Below, piece after piece: positions 11,243-21,798 of a stretch of 64,000 bases of DNA. The notes beneath the pieces are model-generated. The model had not been told where the DNA came from, made no database searches, and saw nothing but the letters and a program-made list of their open reading frames with translations. The position numbers and the translations under genes are program-made. Every line of letters starts with the position of its first letter. Position 1 is the stretch's first letter. This DNA is from Mesodorylaimus sp. YZB2_4 (lineage: Eukaryota > Nematoda > Enoplea > Dorylaimida > Dorylaimidae). The DNA is taken from positions 1 through 64,000 of the forward strand of contig JASANH010000844.1 in NCBI GenBank assembly GCA_030248295.1, given 5' to 3'.

Positions 11243-11560
11243 AGGTTTCCCGTTGTACGCCACGAACTGTTATTTGAGTACGCGGCTGGCCGACACTTTT
11301 GCCTGATCGTGCATGATGGCCATCGTAACTTGGCCAGATTTATCGAGCCAGGAAAAGATCAAGTCGGACAAAGAGCCTGCAGAGTTGCGTCAACACCTGA
11401 CTGCAAGCACTGCAGCGAGAACTTGAGCGCCAGGGGCGGCAGCTGCAACCTGCGGTCGAAGCACAGGCAATAGGAACCTTCGACACGTACGAAATGGTTG
11501 GAGCAGCTTTGCCAGTTTTGGGGAGTCAAGAGTGGGATGGACAGTATAATAATTATCCCA
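11243..11560 (+). repeat. Dispersed retroelement-like repeat, copy 1 (gag N-terminus?)
   Basis: This segment recurs in inverted orientation at 38796-39105 (about 85-90 percent similar by eye). The better copy encodes a Gln/Glu-rich helical stretch (WPDLASQEKIEWDQEAAELR) like gag N-termini or a coiled coil. This copy has a frameshift in that part and stops around 11540. No LTR or pol is adjacent. Confidence 0.5.
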
Positions 11561-12599
11561 ACGCCGCCGCAGGTATGTTAGTATGTAGTATAAACTGCAC
11601 ATGCACACGCATCGTGCTTCAGTAATGCGTGGTATGTACTGCAGCGCCGCGCATCAAGGTCATCAGTCTTTCTTCGCCATACACAGCTACCTCACACAAA
11701 GATACATGAAACAGGCCATCGAGACTGTCAGGTTTGCGGTTAGCTTTGTTAGGTGGTCCTTTTTCCACGAGGTCAAACCAACCAAAAAAAATTTTTAGCG
11801 AGTTGGGTGGTTTATGAAACCATCTTACCCCATTCCATTTCACTACACTCGAGGATTTTTATTTACCTTTTTTTAAACACCAAGGTTACACAGCGTTGGC
11901 TGGGTGAGCCCATTTCCAGTCTGTTAATCGTAAAAGTCGCCTTGGCATAGCCGGCTGCAGCTACAAAAAGCTATAAGGGCTATTGATACCGAGCCGAACC
12001 ATGACTAATGGTTATAACAATACATATAATAATTACTGGCCAAACTATAATTAAATCGTGTAATTTTTCCAATTGACTCTTTGTGTAATTAAATAAATTC
12101 TGGAATTCTTTACTTTGTCAAAATGCTACTATCCTAAAAGACTAAACCTTGAGTCCAGTCCGGTCACCTAAACCCAGCCAACCAGCCTGTCTGTTAATCT
12201 ACAGTAGTGCACATCCAACTGCCCATCATCTATTCCTTTAAAAAAACACTTCTCTGGGATCGAATCATCATCGCTCTGTTTTCATCCCAAACATATTTGC
12301 TATTTTTGTAGGCTTTTCTGTCTCTCAAGCTATTCCACCCTATTAGCTATAGCTCTAGCTATATTGTGGGATAGTATATTTTTGTGCGCGATAAATGACT
12401 GTGTCCACTACTGTAGGGGAACTTAGTTAAAGACTGTTTTTAGAGAATCTTGAAAGTCTCTTCATCACCCACACCCTGGTTATCCGAAACTAAGTAGCTT
12501 GAGTACCTATTATTATTATTATTTTAAAGGAACAATAAATTACTCAAATACGACATTTTTCATTATATTCATATTCTTTCGGCGTTTCGTTTCAACTTA
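11561..12599. other. No recognised gene
   Basis: AT-rich sequence with only chance-length open frames (for example overlapping frames on both strands at 11601-11843). No conserved motif was seen. Confidence 0.4.
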
Positions 12600-12675
12600 A
12601 GACATCATCAGGAACTAATAAAAACATCGTAAGGCGAACGCATCACGATGTGCTTATCAGTTCCTGATGATGTCT
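12600..12675. repeat. Inverted repeat, 17-bp perfect arms
   Basis: AGACATCATCAGGAACT at 12600-12616 is the exact reverse complement of 12659-12675. The 42-bp interior has a second, shorter palindromic pair (CATCGT...ACGATG). It is probably a degenerate foldback or MITE-like remnant. Confidence 0.7.
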
Positions 12676-13563
12676 GACAGTGAAAGCAGCAAGCGGCTGT
12701 TATCCGCCAGCAACAACTACAACAACCGCAATAGATCGCGACATTTCTTTATTTCGTTTCCATTGTACAGTTACACTTCATTTTCCGTTTTTATCGTGCA
12801 GTGGTTTTTATCATGTGCAGTAACCGTTTCTGAATAAAATCCTCCTAAGATGACAGTTTTTGGTAGATCAGTGAATTTAAAATCTGGCACCAATTATGTC
12901 ATCGTATTGCGGATTTTGCTTCTCGTCAACCATGCGTAACTAATGTGTGATATATGCTATACACGCTTCCTATGTTCTTAACTAAAAACCATTCCACATT
13001 TTGAATTTGAAATAACCGCGAAAAAACGCTCCTACGCATCATGACTGCGACAACACTGCTCGAGTATTGTACGCAGTCGCTTTTTTCAGGGCTGACTCGC
13101 TTTTTTCAAGGCCGATTTATACTTGTGACGGCGACGAAGGCGGCGACGGCGATGGCGGACGCCGCCGCTTGAAAGTACGTACAGTATATAAGTGACTAGC
13201 GCAACGCTATCAGGCGCCGCGAACGGCGAGCGGCAAAGCTGGGGCCTGTTTCAACATGGGGCCGCAGCCGTAATCGTTGTCGTGATCGTAGTCGTAAACG
13301 TGTTTCCATTTCACCAGCTACGGTTACGGCTACGCCTTGCGATTGTAGACTACGGCAACTTTACGGTCATTATTGTGCTCAACCGATTCACGAAAAGCTA
13401 CAGTATGCCCGTTTTCGAGTGCGCGCCTACGGCTTACGGCAAAAATTACGGCAGTTTTCTGCGGCGCAAAATCGTTCCGTAAAGAAGGCCGTAATCGAAA
13501 TTTTAAGCTCCGAGGTCCATGTATTCACTTTATGTTTGAGAAACTTTGATTCTGATTGATAAC

Positions 13564-14791
13564 ATGAATTTCGGGCTATATAATAACGCTCAATTATGGG
13601 ATTTAGATAATGACGAGGTGCTGCCTTAGTTGGCCCGTCGGCCGCGTATTTTTCGTCCAAGAATAAATTCCGAATTAGATGATATTGATACCAGGCACAG
13701 GTTTCGATGAACACCAGCACACGTCGAAATCCCTCTCAATCGCGTTGGCCAATTTCTTCAGCATGAAACCGATAAGAATCGTGCATTGTCGCCGAGGGAA
13801 CAAATTACATTATCACTGAGGTGAGTGGGAGAAGAATCATAGGTACTGTATTCCAAGCTGAATGACCAATAATGATTTTCAATTAAGGTACCTGGCGACA
13901 GGTGGAAATTATCAGGTCGTTGTCGATGCGCAAGGCGTCAGCAAAGCGACTTTGTCTCGAGCGTTGCATCGATTTGTTGACGCGGTGAATCAACATTTAT
14001 TCCCGAAAGCTGTATGTTGGCCGGCAGATCAAGAACAGCTGAACTAGATCGTTAACGAGTTTAAGTCCAATCGTGGCATTTTCTGCGTGTTCGGATGCAT
14101 TGATAGAACCTACGTTGATGTTGTGGCCCCAAGCGTGGACGAACCAGATTTTGTGAATCGCCATGGGCGGCATTCAATTAATACGCTGTTCGCATGTGGA
14201 CCAAATCTGCGGTAAGAGTAAGAGTGATCAATGGCAGGGCTGATTCAAGAGATTGCATTTGCTGAAAGCTTTGTTCACACTGTGCTCGTTTTTTGTTTCA
14301 GCTTCTATTATGTGTCGAGTCGTTGGCCTGGATCAGTCGACGATGCAAGAGTTTTTCGCAACAGTTCACTGAAGGCTCAATTGGACCAAGAATGCCGACC
14401 AATCCCGATGGGTGTGCTGCTTCGGGATTCTGCCTGTCCAGACTACGATTACTTAGTGACACCCGTAGCCAATTCACAAACGCTGGCTGGGCAGCAATAC
14501 GACTGTGTCCACAAGAAAACCAGAAATTTAATCGAGTGCGTTATCAACTTATTGAAAATGCGATTCTGATGCTTGCTCACAGTAATGCATTTCGATCCAG
14601 TGTTTGCACGCGAAGTTGTTCGTTGTTTTGCTACTTTACACAGCTTATTGATGCCTGATGACGAGGTCGACGAAGTCCTCGATCAATTTGATCGAGAGCA
14701 TAATGCGGCTGACGATCACGATTATCACGGTGATGGGCTTGGAAATAATGGTGACATTACTCGTAAAAGGCAATTGATATCGCTATTCTGA
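13564..14791 (+). pseudogene. PIF/Harbinger transposase (HARBI1-like, DDE_Tnp_4)
   Basis: Three exons are supported by splice sites and collinear homology: about 13564-13820 (donor GTGAGT), 13888-14211 (donor GTAAGA) and 14302-14791. The exon 1 end ALSPREQITLSLR joins RYLATGGNYQVV of exon 2. Also visible are GVSKATLSRALHR (helix-turn-helix), GCIDRTYVDV (first Asp), APSVDEPDFVNRHG, then in exon 3 RWPGSVDDARVFRNSS (second Asp) and HKKTRNLIEC (catalytic Glu). In-frame stops lie at about 13627, 13693 and 14045 (TAG), and at 14567 (TGA, in the Arg-Phe-x-Cys-Leu region). Exon 1 also has a frame change. The enzyme would be inactive. It ends 166 bp from the convergent partner gene. Confidence 0.9.
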
Positions 14792-15512
14792 AGTTTTGGT
14801 TTTTTGGCTTTTGCTTGAGCTTGCCAATTTATATCTGAAATAGCTTGTTTTATTTTTATCAATTTTTTAAGCTAGCATCGATATGTCATCCATCTTCGCT
14901 TTCTGTCATGAAAACTCTTATGATATATGTCTCAATGCCTCAGGCGCCCGCGTGAACCTATCCTTCATATCCCTCGTCGTCTTCAAGCTGATGTACTTGG
15001 TCCTCATCTTCTTGTGTTCTTCCACGAAGATCAAGTTTCATCGATCGGATCTTTAGCTTTATATATTCAATTTGGCATTCGACTAGTTGATTTTGCAAAC
15101 TGAGATTTCGCATTCGTTTATCGCGAGACTCTTCATCGTCAGTTAAAGATCCAACGACTGCCGACATATGTGACGACGAGCCTTTACCTTGAGGCTTCCC
15201 TCAAAAGTGTTTGCGCTCTAATGGCCTCCAAAACTTTTTAATCATCCCAGAAGCTTGAGGTAGCTAGGATTTGGGTACTTGGGGTATATGGCAACAAGGG
15301 CCACGGGATAAAAACTGATGAGCCAAAAACTTACTTGCCAGATCTTTGGTTACCGCTGCTGGCTTAGCAAGCTCTTGCGTTTGTTGCACAGGTGCAGCTG
15401 AATAGGCACTTGAGATTTTGAACTGCGGTGAAAGAACAGCGTTAGCAGACGGCTGCGAGTAATTCGATGGAGCTAACGAAACGGAGTTCGCCGATGACGT
15501 ATAGCCGAGGCC

Positions 15513-15740
15513 TGTCGCGAGATATAAATATGGAGAGAGGCGACAATGCTTCGAGTCTGGTGCTTTACAGTAATCAAGAGAAACAGAAGGAACAGACCGT
15601 TCAGGTCAACAGAGAAAACGCACCCCTAGCATGAACGATACCAAATCACATATCATTTAGAGGTGTAAAGTGTTCCATTCTCGGGCATTGTGCAGTGGGC
15701 GAGGCGCTGCTTCCTCGTATCAATCGCGCATTTCGCGACA
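15513..15740 (-). repeat. BEL 3' LTR
   Basis: 228 bp, with an 8-bp inverted terminal repeat TGTCGCGA/TCGCGACA. It differs from the 5' LTR at four substitutions (near 15525, 15625, 15629 and 15653). The sequence from 15741 to 16065 between LTR and stop codon is untranslated element sequence. Confidence 0.93.
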
Positions 15741-16065
15741 CTCCGGAGGGCGAGAGCTCCCAAACCCAGGGGATTGGGAGGTCATAGATTTCAGTAGACC
15801 CGAATAACTCAGCAGATGCCCATTTACCACATTCAATAGCGTATAAGAGGAAACCCGAGAAAGGGAAAAGCGCACTTACGAGTTAGTTGAGAGAAAACGG
15901 TGTTAGAACGAGAACTCATAAACAGACCTCGAATTTCAAATAAGCGGGAAAAATAAACTTAGACGGAAATCGTTTAGATACGTTTTAGATAATACTTTAA
16001 GCGAATCTTTATGTATTTCAGATGCATGCATAGTGCGTGTACTTCTGCGTGTCCTTTACACATGC

Positions 16066-19000
16066 TCAGGCTGTAGCAGAGTTTGTTGTGCATTCGAGTG
16101 GGACCAAGTTTTGAATAGGACGTCGTATGGTACGTCCGGAAGGCAGTTTGACCAATGCTTTTCGGACAAATCCGTCCTTTCCCATGTACAGCTCGATGAT
16201 TTTTCCGAGAGGCCATTGCATTCGTGGCGTGGGGAACTTTACAAGGACGATTTCACCAACACGAGGGGGCATAGATGATCGAATTCGTGGCTGTCGATGC
16301 GTCCATCCAGACCTTTCCATTAAAGATGTCAGGTATTGACGACGCCAGCATTGCCAAAACATATCGAGGTAATTTTGGCTCTTTTTCCACAAAGCGACGA
16401 GATCAGTGTTCCGGAATTTGTCTTTGGTTGAAGCAAGACCATCGATGGAAGCGGATGTCCGAGTCGAAAGGAATAATTGCGGGGTCAGATCCCTTCCGTC
16501 ATCGAGATCGGAGCCGACATAGACGAGAGGGCGAGAGTTCAAGATCGCTTCGATTTCGCACGCGATGGTTTGCAGCTGAGAGGAAGTTAGAGTGGCATGA
16601 TCGATTGATTTCCGAAGGCATTGCTTGACCATTCCGATCAGGCGTTCGTAGAATCCGCCTTCCCAGGGAGCATTCTCAGTGATGAAATGCCAGTTAATTT
16701 CGTGATCGTTGCAGTACGATGAAATAAATGAATCGACTTGCTTGAACTGCTTCGCGTTATCAGATATGATCAGTGATGGCTTCCCACGGCGAGAGATGAA
16801 TCGCGAGAGGCAGAGCAAAAATTCCGAAGACGAGAGAGATTCCACTACTTCTAGGTGGATAGCGCGGGTGACGAGGCATGTAAAGAGGCAGATCCAGTTC
16901 TTGACTAATCCATATTTCGTTTTGACCAGGAGCGGGCCAAGGTAGTCGAGCCCCGTGCTCTCAAATGGCAGTGATCTTGTTACTCTGGATGCAGGTAGTT
17001 GCGGGAAAAGAGGGGCCTTGTATGGTCCGCCATCGGTACGTTTGCAGATAAGGCATTTTCGCAAAACGGAAAAGACTAATGATCGACCAGATATGATCCA
17101 GTATTTTTCTCGTAACAAAGAGAGTGTATGAGAGACCCCGACGTGACTCGATCGGATATGTGTGTCCATAATAATGAGACGAGTGAGACTGCTTTCTTTT
17201 GGCAAGAGGATCGGATTTTGAGGTATGTCAGAGTTCTCCAAACGTGTCTGACATCGAAGAATTCCTTCCGCATCAGTGAAGGTGCGGATTGGTGCAGTAG
17301 AGGATGGTCCATCAGGAAAGTGCACGCGCTGCACATATCGGATTAGGAAGAGTCGTGCCCCTGAAATTTCCGATGAAGAGAGCTTCGAGCTATTTGATGT
17401 CAAAGCTAGCCGGCGGCAGCGAGCGATAAATCGTAACATGAAGGCGATGATACGCAGGAGCTGAGTCAAAGTTGAATACCGCCGCAATAGAGGTGTCTCT
17501 TCCTCCTGGGTCCAGGTTACCAGGATAGGATGCGATGGGTATGGATCGGCTGTAGCACTCGACGGTGATTGTGGCCAATCAGATTCCTTGCTTCGTAGGA
17601 ATTCGGGTCCGTGCCACCAGGTTTTGTTGGCGGAAAAACTTTCAGCCTTCATTCCTCGAGAGATGATGTCTGCTGGATTGAGTTTTCCAGGAACGAATCT
17701 GTATCGAGTATCTTGAACTTCACGAATCTTGCTGACTCTGTTGCGGATGAAGGGAGTGTCAGGGCGAGGGTTGTGAAGCCAGTGAAATACGCATTGGGAA
17801 TCAGTCCACAGGAAGCTTCCTTCGATCTCAAGCTTCAGAGGTTGCAGCGCTTTAATTGCAAGGGAAATGCAGCGGCTGCCAATATCGGCTGCGATCAATT
17901 CTAGCCGGGGAATCGACTGCTGGTGCTTTAGTGGCGAGATACGTGACTTTGCAAAGATGAGACGAGACGAAAAATCGCCGGATGATTCGCAGCGAAGGTA
18001 CACACAACAGCCGTAAGCAGCTTTCGAAGCATCTGAGAAGCAGTGAATTTGAAATTTGACTTGAGCGGGGGTGGAAGGAAGAAAGGAACGGGGCCACGAA
18101 GCCTTTTCAATAAGTTGAAGATAATCAAGGTGTTCATTCCATTCACGAACAGCATTTTCTGGTAGATGGCTATCCCAGTCGTTCTTGGCTTTCCATAAGG
18201 ACTGAAGAAAAATCTTGGCAGGGACGACTATGGGGGAGGCATATCCGAGAGGGTCGAAGATGCGGGCAATCGTCTGGAGAACAGTGCGCTTCGTGGCGGA
18301 ATGAGAGCGCGAGCAAAAACCCTTGATACGAAGCTCATCAGTTTCAGTGTTCCAAACAAGACCAAGGACCTTAACTTCAGAGTTAGTGACGCGGTCGGGT
18401 CCAAGCAAAGCCTTCCTAAGATCAGAGGATGAGGTTGCCCATTCGCGAAGATTCATCGATGCGTCGTGGAATATTTGTTTTCCCTCGTGATAGAATTGAT
18501 ACGCTTCGTCTTCAGAGTCGGCACCAGAGATAACGTTATCGACATAAATATCCTCCAGCATGCGCTGGGACAGAGTCGTATTATATTTCTTGAGGTGATG
18601 CGCAACAGTAGCTGCCAAGAGAAATGGAGAGGTGATGATTCCGAAGGGTACTCGAGCGAATCGGAAGATTTGTAGATTGTTTTCTGTAGTTAACTTTGAC
18701 GGGTTCTTGAGCCAGAGGAACCTAGTAACATCTCGATCTTCCTCTTGCAGGCCGACTTGCAGAAAGGCCTTCTCAATATCTGCTACGATTCCAATAGGGT
18801 GAAGCTGAAAGCGAATGAGAAGATGGACAATGTTGTCGAGTATGACTGGTCCGCGATGTAGGCATTCGTTTAGGCTAAGATCGGACTTGCTAGTCTTGGC
18901 TGAGCCATCGTAGACGACGCGAAGTTTTGTGGAGCGGCCCGGGGTGATGACGGCGTGGTGAGGAATATAGTGCTCCTTTGCCGCACATGCAGATTCTGGG

Positions 19001-21387
19001 ACCTTCTCGATAATTCCTTTCTCGAGCTGATAATCGATTACTGCTTGATACTGACCGAAAACCTCTGGAGAAGAGCCATGACGCTTCAGCATCGAGTTAA
19101 GTCGGTGAAGAGACAGCTGATAGTTTTTTGGAAGGTCATAGTCTGAATAAATCCAAGGCCATTTCACGTAATAGCGATTGTTGGAAAACTGAATGGTTTC
19201 TTCAAAATTCCGAAGGACGAGTTCATCATTGCGATCTGTAGCCGCATCCTTGATGCCAATTTGTTCGAGATCCCAGAACACAGAGGGATCAACTGCAGCG
19301 CAGGCGCAAGGATCCATCTCTAGAGATTGATGCTGATCGTTCTGATCCTGAGAAGATGCCAATGTGAAGAGAGTCGTGAAGTGAGAGACGATATTCGTGG
19401 ATGCACTAGTATCAACAAGAGATTCACCTGCTCCAGTCAGCACCCACCCGAGACGAGAAGAAATGAGCGAAAGAGAGGGGTGGCCTGGTACTGGGACGCA
19501 GGATTCCGAGAAGATTTGATTCCAATATTCAGCGCCGATCAGAAGATCGATAGAGCGATTTTCGGGAGAGCTGGGAATCGAATCTGCGAGGTCGTGTTGC
19601 TCCAAGAATTGCGTGCCTTCAGGGGAGAGACGGATAAATGGTCGACTCGTTGAGTCAGTGATAGTGGGCACTACATAGGCGTAAACATAAATCGGAGGAC
19701 CAGATTTTGTGCGAATATGGAATGATACCATGCGAGCCTTAAAGGTACTTTGCAAACCTCCGAAAGCAGAAACCAAAATCTTTTCAGTTTGAACAGTACG
19801 AGCATTGATTTTCTTAGCGAACTCTGAGGAGACGTATGAACGCTGACTAGCGGAATCGAGTACCGCATTTCCTTCAAAGGAGGCTGGAGAGGAGCCACAA
19901 GAAACGAACACTTTGGCTGAGAGCATAAACGAAGCCTTTGAAGAATTTTCCGTGATCATCGTTGTAGCGGGGACAGACTGAGAACCTGGTTTCTGTCCAT
20001 AGCCAGGGCAGATTGATCGATGGTGACGCTGTTTGCAGGTTGGACAGCTTCGGCTGCTTTTGCACTCGTCAACACGATGTCGATTTCCAAGGCAATTGAA
20101 ACATAACTTCAAATCAGTCACACGCTTTTTACGTGAGTTAACGTCAGAATAAGTTGTGCAGTCACTAGCCCAGTGGCTTCCGTTGCAGAGCTGGCAGGTA
20201 ATGGCTTTCGCTTTTGAGTGACGTGACGCTGAGTTGTGTACGGTTAACGTACTGGCAGTTGATTGACGTCGTAGATCACGTTTCGCTGGCGATATAGCCG
20301 ACGACGTTTCCCTAGCGGATTCGTGTATGGATAGTTTAGGATGCTCTTGGCGAGTCTGAAATTGTTCAGTCATTTCTAGATTGACGATATGCTGTCGTAG
20401 ACGATCCAGTAGAGAATCGACAGTGAACTGCTGATAGTCATTTCGTTCACGCAAGTGACTAAGAACCGATGAGGGGATGAGATTTTGGATCGTGACGAGC
20501 AGTAATGCGTCTTGGTTTAACTGCTGTCCAAGAGCGATTAACGAATTGCAGTGCGAGTTTAGACTGTCAAAAAACATGCGAAGTGAATGAGCATCTGTGC
20601 GAGGTGTAGCGAGTTTCTGAATGCTGTGATAGTGCTGCGTAACGATGATTTGATGATTTCCGAAACGTTCCCTTATCGTTCTTAAGGCCATCTCATAGTT
20701 ATCGTTCGTAACCGCTATACCCTCGATCGCTCGCGCAGCAACGCTTCCCTCTTTCAAGCGGGTTTTTAGATAATGAAATTTGACAGCGTTTGGTAAATCG
20801 GCTCTATTGTGCACACAGGTCTCAAAGGCGTCTATGAATTCCCGGAATTTAGAAGGGGTTCCATCGAACGAGGGGGGTTCGTAAACTGGCAACTTTACCT
20901 TAGCGATTTCTGGGGCCTCCGGAGCCGCGTCAGGACGAGCTGGATTCGCGATTCGGCGGCGCTCGTTTTCGATTTGGATTTCGTGCAGCTCTTGACGTCG
21001 CCGCTGTTCTTCTTCGTCCATCGCCTGACGACGCTTTCGTTCTTCATCCTGAAGTCGCTCCTGTAGGGCTTGAAGGTAATGCTGCAGTTCGACGTCCAGA
21101 TCGTTGAATTTGGCGGACAACTCGTCGAAAAAGGCGACTTCTTCCGCGAACCCATTCGTGTCCTCGTTATCGGCGATGTCGACGAACGCATCGTAGCGAG
21201 ACTTGTACGATTCAAAGTTTCGATGTAATTTGCTTCGCGTGATTTCCAGAGTCGTCTTAATATTCGGAATATCAGCGATCGGGCACTTCAGCGCCGCGGC
21301 GAGATCGGCCGTCGATTCAACCGATTGCAACACTTCTTTTAGACGATTACGAGCAGGGCCAAGCTGTTGGCGAATCTTCGACGCCAT
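16066..21387 (-). CDS. BEL/Pao gag-pol polyprotein
   Basis: One open frame of 1773 codons from ATG 21387 (MASKIRQQ; the frame is open upstream but has no earlier ATG) to TGA at 16066. Domains in order: charged coiled coil (residues about 80-150); DUF1759 gag region (about 165-320, with YEPPSFDGTPSKF); three CCHC-type knuckles (about 398-460: CQLCNGSHWASDC, CFNCLGNRHRVDEC, CPTCKQRHHRSIC); aspartic protease with DSAS near 510; reverse transcriptase with YVDN near 947; RNase H (FSDASKAAYG, LWTDSQ); zinc-binding H2C2 domain; integrase core with Asp (TGLDYLGP, about 1481), Asp (ISDNAKQF) and Glu (FYERLIG, about 1579); and a C-terminal DUF5641 domain. No stops or frameshifts were seen. It could still be active, apart from the altered leader upstream. 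Confidence 0.96.
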   Translation of the reverse strand: MASKIRQQLGPARNRLKEVLQSVESTADLAAALKCPIADIPNIKTTLEITRSKLHRNFESYKSRYDAFVDIADNEDTNGFAEEVAFFDELSAKFNDLDVELQHYLQALQERLQDEERKRRQAMDEEEQRRRQELHEIQIENERRRIANPARPDAAPEAPEIAKVKLPVYEPPSFDGTPSKFREFIDAFETCVHNRADLPNAVKFHYLKTRLKEGSVAARAIEGIAVTNDNYEMALRTIRERFGNHQIIVTQHYHSIQKLATPRTDAHSLRMFFDSLNSHCNSLIALGQQLNQDALLLVTIQNLIPSSVLSHLRERNDYQQFTVDSLLDRLRQHIVNLEMTEQFQTRQEHPKLSIHESARETSSAISPAKRDLRRQSTASTLTVHNSASRHSKAKAITCQLCNGSHWASDCTTYSDVNSRKKRVTDLKLCFNCLGNRHRVDECKSSRSCPTCKQRHHRSICPGYGQKPGSQSVPATTMITENSSKASFMLSAKVFVSCGSSPASFEGNAVLDSASQRSYVSSEFAKKINARTVQTEKILVSAFGGLQSTFKARMVSFHIRTKSGPPIYVYAYVVPTITDSTSRPFIRLSPEGTQFLEQHDLADSIPSSPENRSIDLLIGAEYWNQIFSESCVPVPGHPSLSLISSRLGWVLTGAGESLVDTSASTNIVSHFTTLFTLASSQDQNDQHQSLEMDPCACAAVDPSVFWDLEQIGIKDAATDRNDELVLRNFEETIQFSNNRYYVKWPWIYSDYDLPKNYQLSLHRLNSMLKRHGSSPEVFGQYQAVIDYQLEKGIIEKVPESACAAKEHYIPHHAVITPGRSTKLRVVYDGSAKTSKSDLSLNECLHRGPVILDNIVHLLIRFQLHPIGIVADIEKAFLQVGLQEEDRDVTRFLWLKNPSKLTTENNLQIFRFARVPFGIITSPFLLAATVAHHLKKYNTTLSQRMLEDIYVDNVISGADSEDEAYQFYHEGKQIFHDASMNLREWATSSSDLRKALLGPDRVTNSEVKVLGLVWNTETDELRIKGFCSRSHSATKRTVLQTIARIFDPLGYASPIVVPAKIFLQSLWKAKNDWDSHLPENAVREWNEHLDYLQLIEKASWPRSFLPSTPAQVKFQIHCFSDASKAAYGCCVYLRCESSGDFSSRLIFAKSRISPLKHQQSIPRLELIAADIGSRCISLAIKALQPLKLEIEGSFLWTDSQCVFHWLHNPRPDTPFIRNRVSKIREVQDTRYRFVPGKLNPADIISRGMKAESFSANKTWWHGPEFLRSKESDWPQSPSSATADPYPSHPILVTWTQEEETPLLRRYSTLTQLLRIIAFMLRFIARCRRLALTSNSSKLSSSEISGARLFLIRYVQRVHFPDGPSSTAPIRTFTDAEGILRCQTRLENSDIPQNPILLPKESSLTRLIIMDTHIRSSHVGVSHTLSLLREKYWIISGRSLVFSVLRKCLICKRTDGGPYKAPLFPQLPASRVTRSLPFESTGLDYLGPLLVKTKYGLVKNWICLFTCLVTRAIHLEVVESLSSSEFLLCLSRFISRRGKPSLIISDNAKQFKQVDSFISSYCNDHEINWHFITENAPWEGGFYERLIGMVKQCLRKSIDHATLTSSQLQTIACEIEAILNSRPLVYVGSDLDDGRDLTPQLFLSTRTSASIDGLASTKDKFRNTDLVALWKKSQNYLDMFWQCWRRQYLTSLMERSGWTHRQPRIRSSMPPRVGEIVLVKFPTPRMQWPLGKIIELYMGKDGFVRKALVKLPSGRTIRRPIQNLVPLECTTNSATA

Positions 21388-21458
21388 TTCGCAGATCACA
21401 CGCCGTCGTCCGGCCACGAGCCAGTTGACGAAGTGCGAATCGAGATCGTAGGTCGCAA

Positions 21459-21476
21459 CCACGTTCTGCTACCACT
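21459..21476 (-). other. Primer-binding site (initiator tRNA-Met)
   Basis: On the minus strand the sequence directly inside the partial LTR reads TGGTAGCAGAACGTGG after two bases. It is complementary to the 3' end of initiator tRNA-Met including CCA. It is the ordinary-length copy; an extended copy lies at 21752-21798. Confidence 0.85.
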
Positions 21477-21600
21477 TGTCGCGAGATAGAAATATGGAGA
21501 GAGGCGACAATGCTTCGAGTCTGGTGCTTTACAGTAATCAAGAGAAACAGAAGGAACAGACCGTTCAGGTCAACAGAGAAAACGCACACCTCGCATGAAC
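21477..21600 (-). repeat. Partial internal BEL LTR (U5-side 124 bp)
   Basis: Identical by eye to the first 124 bp (plus-strand order) of the 21799-22026 LTR, including the three positions where that LTR differs from the 3' LTR. It stops abruptly at 21600, followed by about 20 bp of filler containing the near-duplicate TGTCCAAGATGTCCAAGG. Confidence 0.9.
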
Positions 21601-21621
21601 GCTGTCCAAGATGTCCAAGGT

Positions 21622-21726
21622 GTAACGATGATTTGATGATTTCCGAAACGTTCCCTTATCGTTCTTAAGGCCATCTCATAGTTATCGTTCGTAACCGCTA
21701 TACCCTCGATCGCTCGCGCAGCAACG
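21622..21726 (-). repeat. Duplicated 105-bp gag fragment
   Basis: An exact-looking copy of 20639-20743 from the gag coding region in the same orientation. It joins the tRNA-derived hairpin through a 4-bp microhomology (CGTT in element sense). It is a by-product of the rearrangement at the element's 5' end and is not expected to be translated usefully. Confidence 0.9.
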
Positions 21727-21798
21727 TGGTTTCGATCCACGGACCTCTGGGCCCATAACCCAGAGGTCCGTGGATCGAAACCACGTTCTGCTACCACT
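21723..21798. repeat. Initiator tRNA-Met-derived extended PBS with self-folded hairpin
   Basis: On plus, 21747-21795 reads as the 3' two-thirds of initiator tRNA-Met: anticodon arm CTGGG-CCCATAA-CCCAG, variable AGGTC, T arm CGTGG-ATCGAAA-CCACG (the ATCGAAA loop is the initiator signature), acceptor TTCTGCT, discriminator A and CCA. The arms 21723-21751 and 21759-21787 are perfect 29-bp inverted copies with a 7-nt spacer, CCCATAA, which is exactly the anticodon loop. The left arm is therefore not tRNA sequence but a fold-back copy of the right arm. Confidence 0.88.

Noticed and set aside
18537..18548. YVDN instead of YVDD at the BEL reverse-transcriptase site as a sign of inactivation
   Set aside because: As far as I recall, YVDN is a normal variant in part of the Pao lineage, and the rest of the frame is intact, so it is not evidence of decay by itself.
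17076..21451. Numerous plus-strand and alternate-frame open frames over the BEL element
   Set aside because: They are shadows of the long polyprotein frame.
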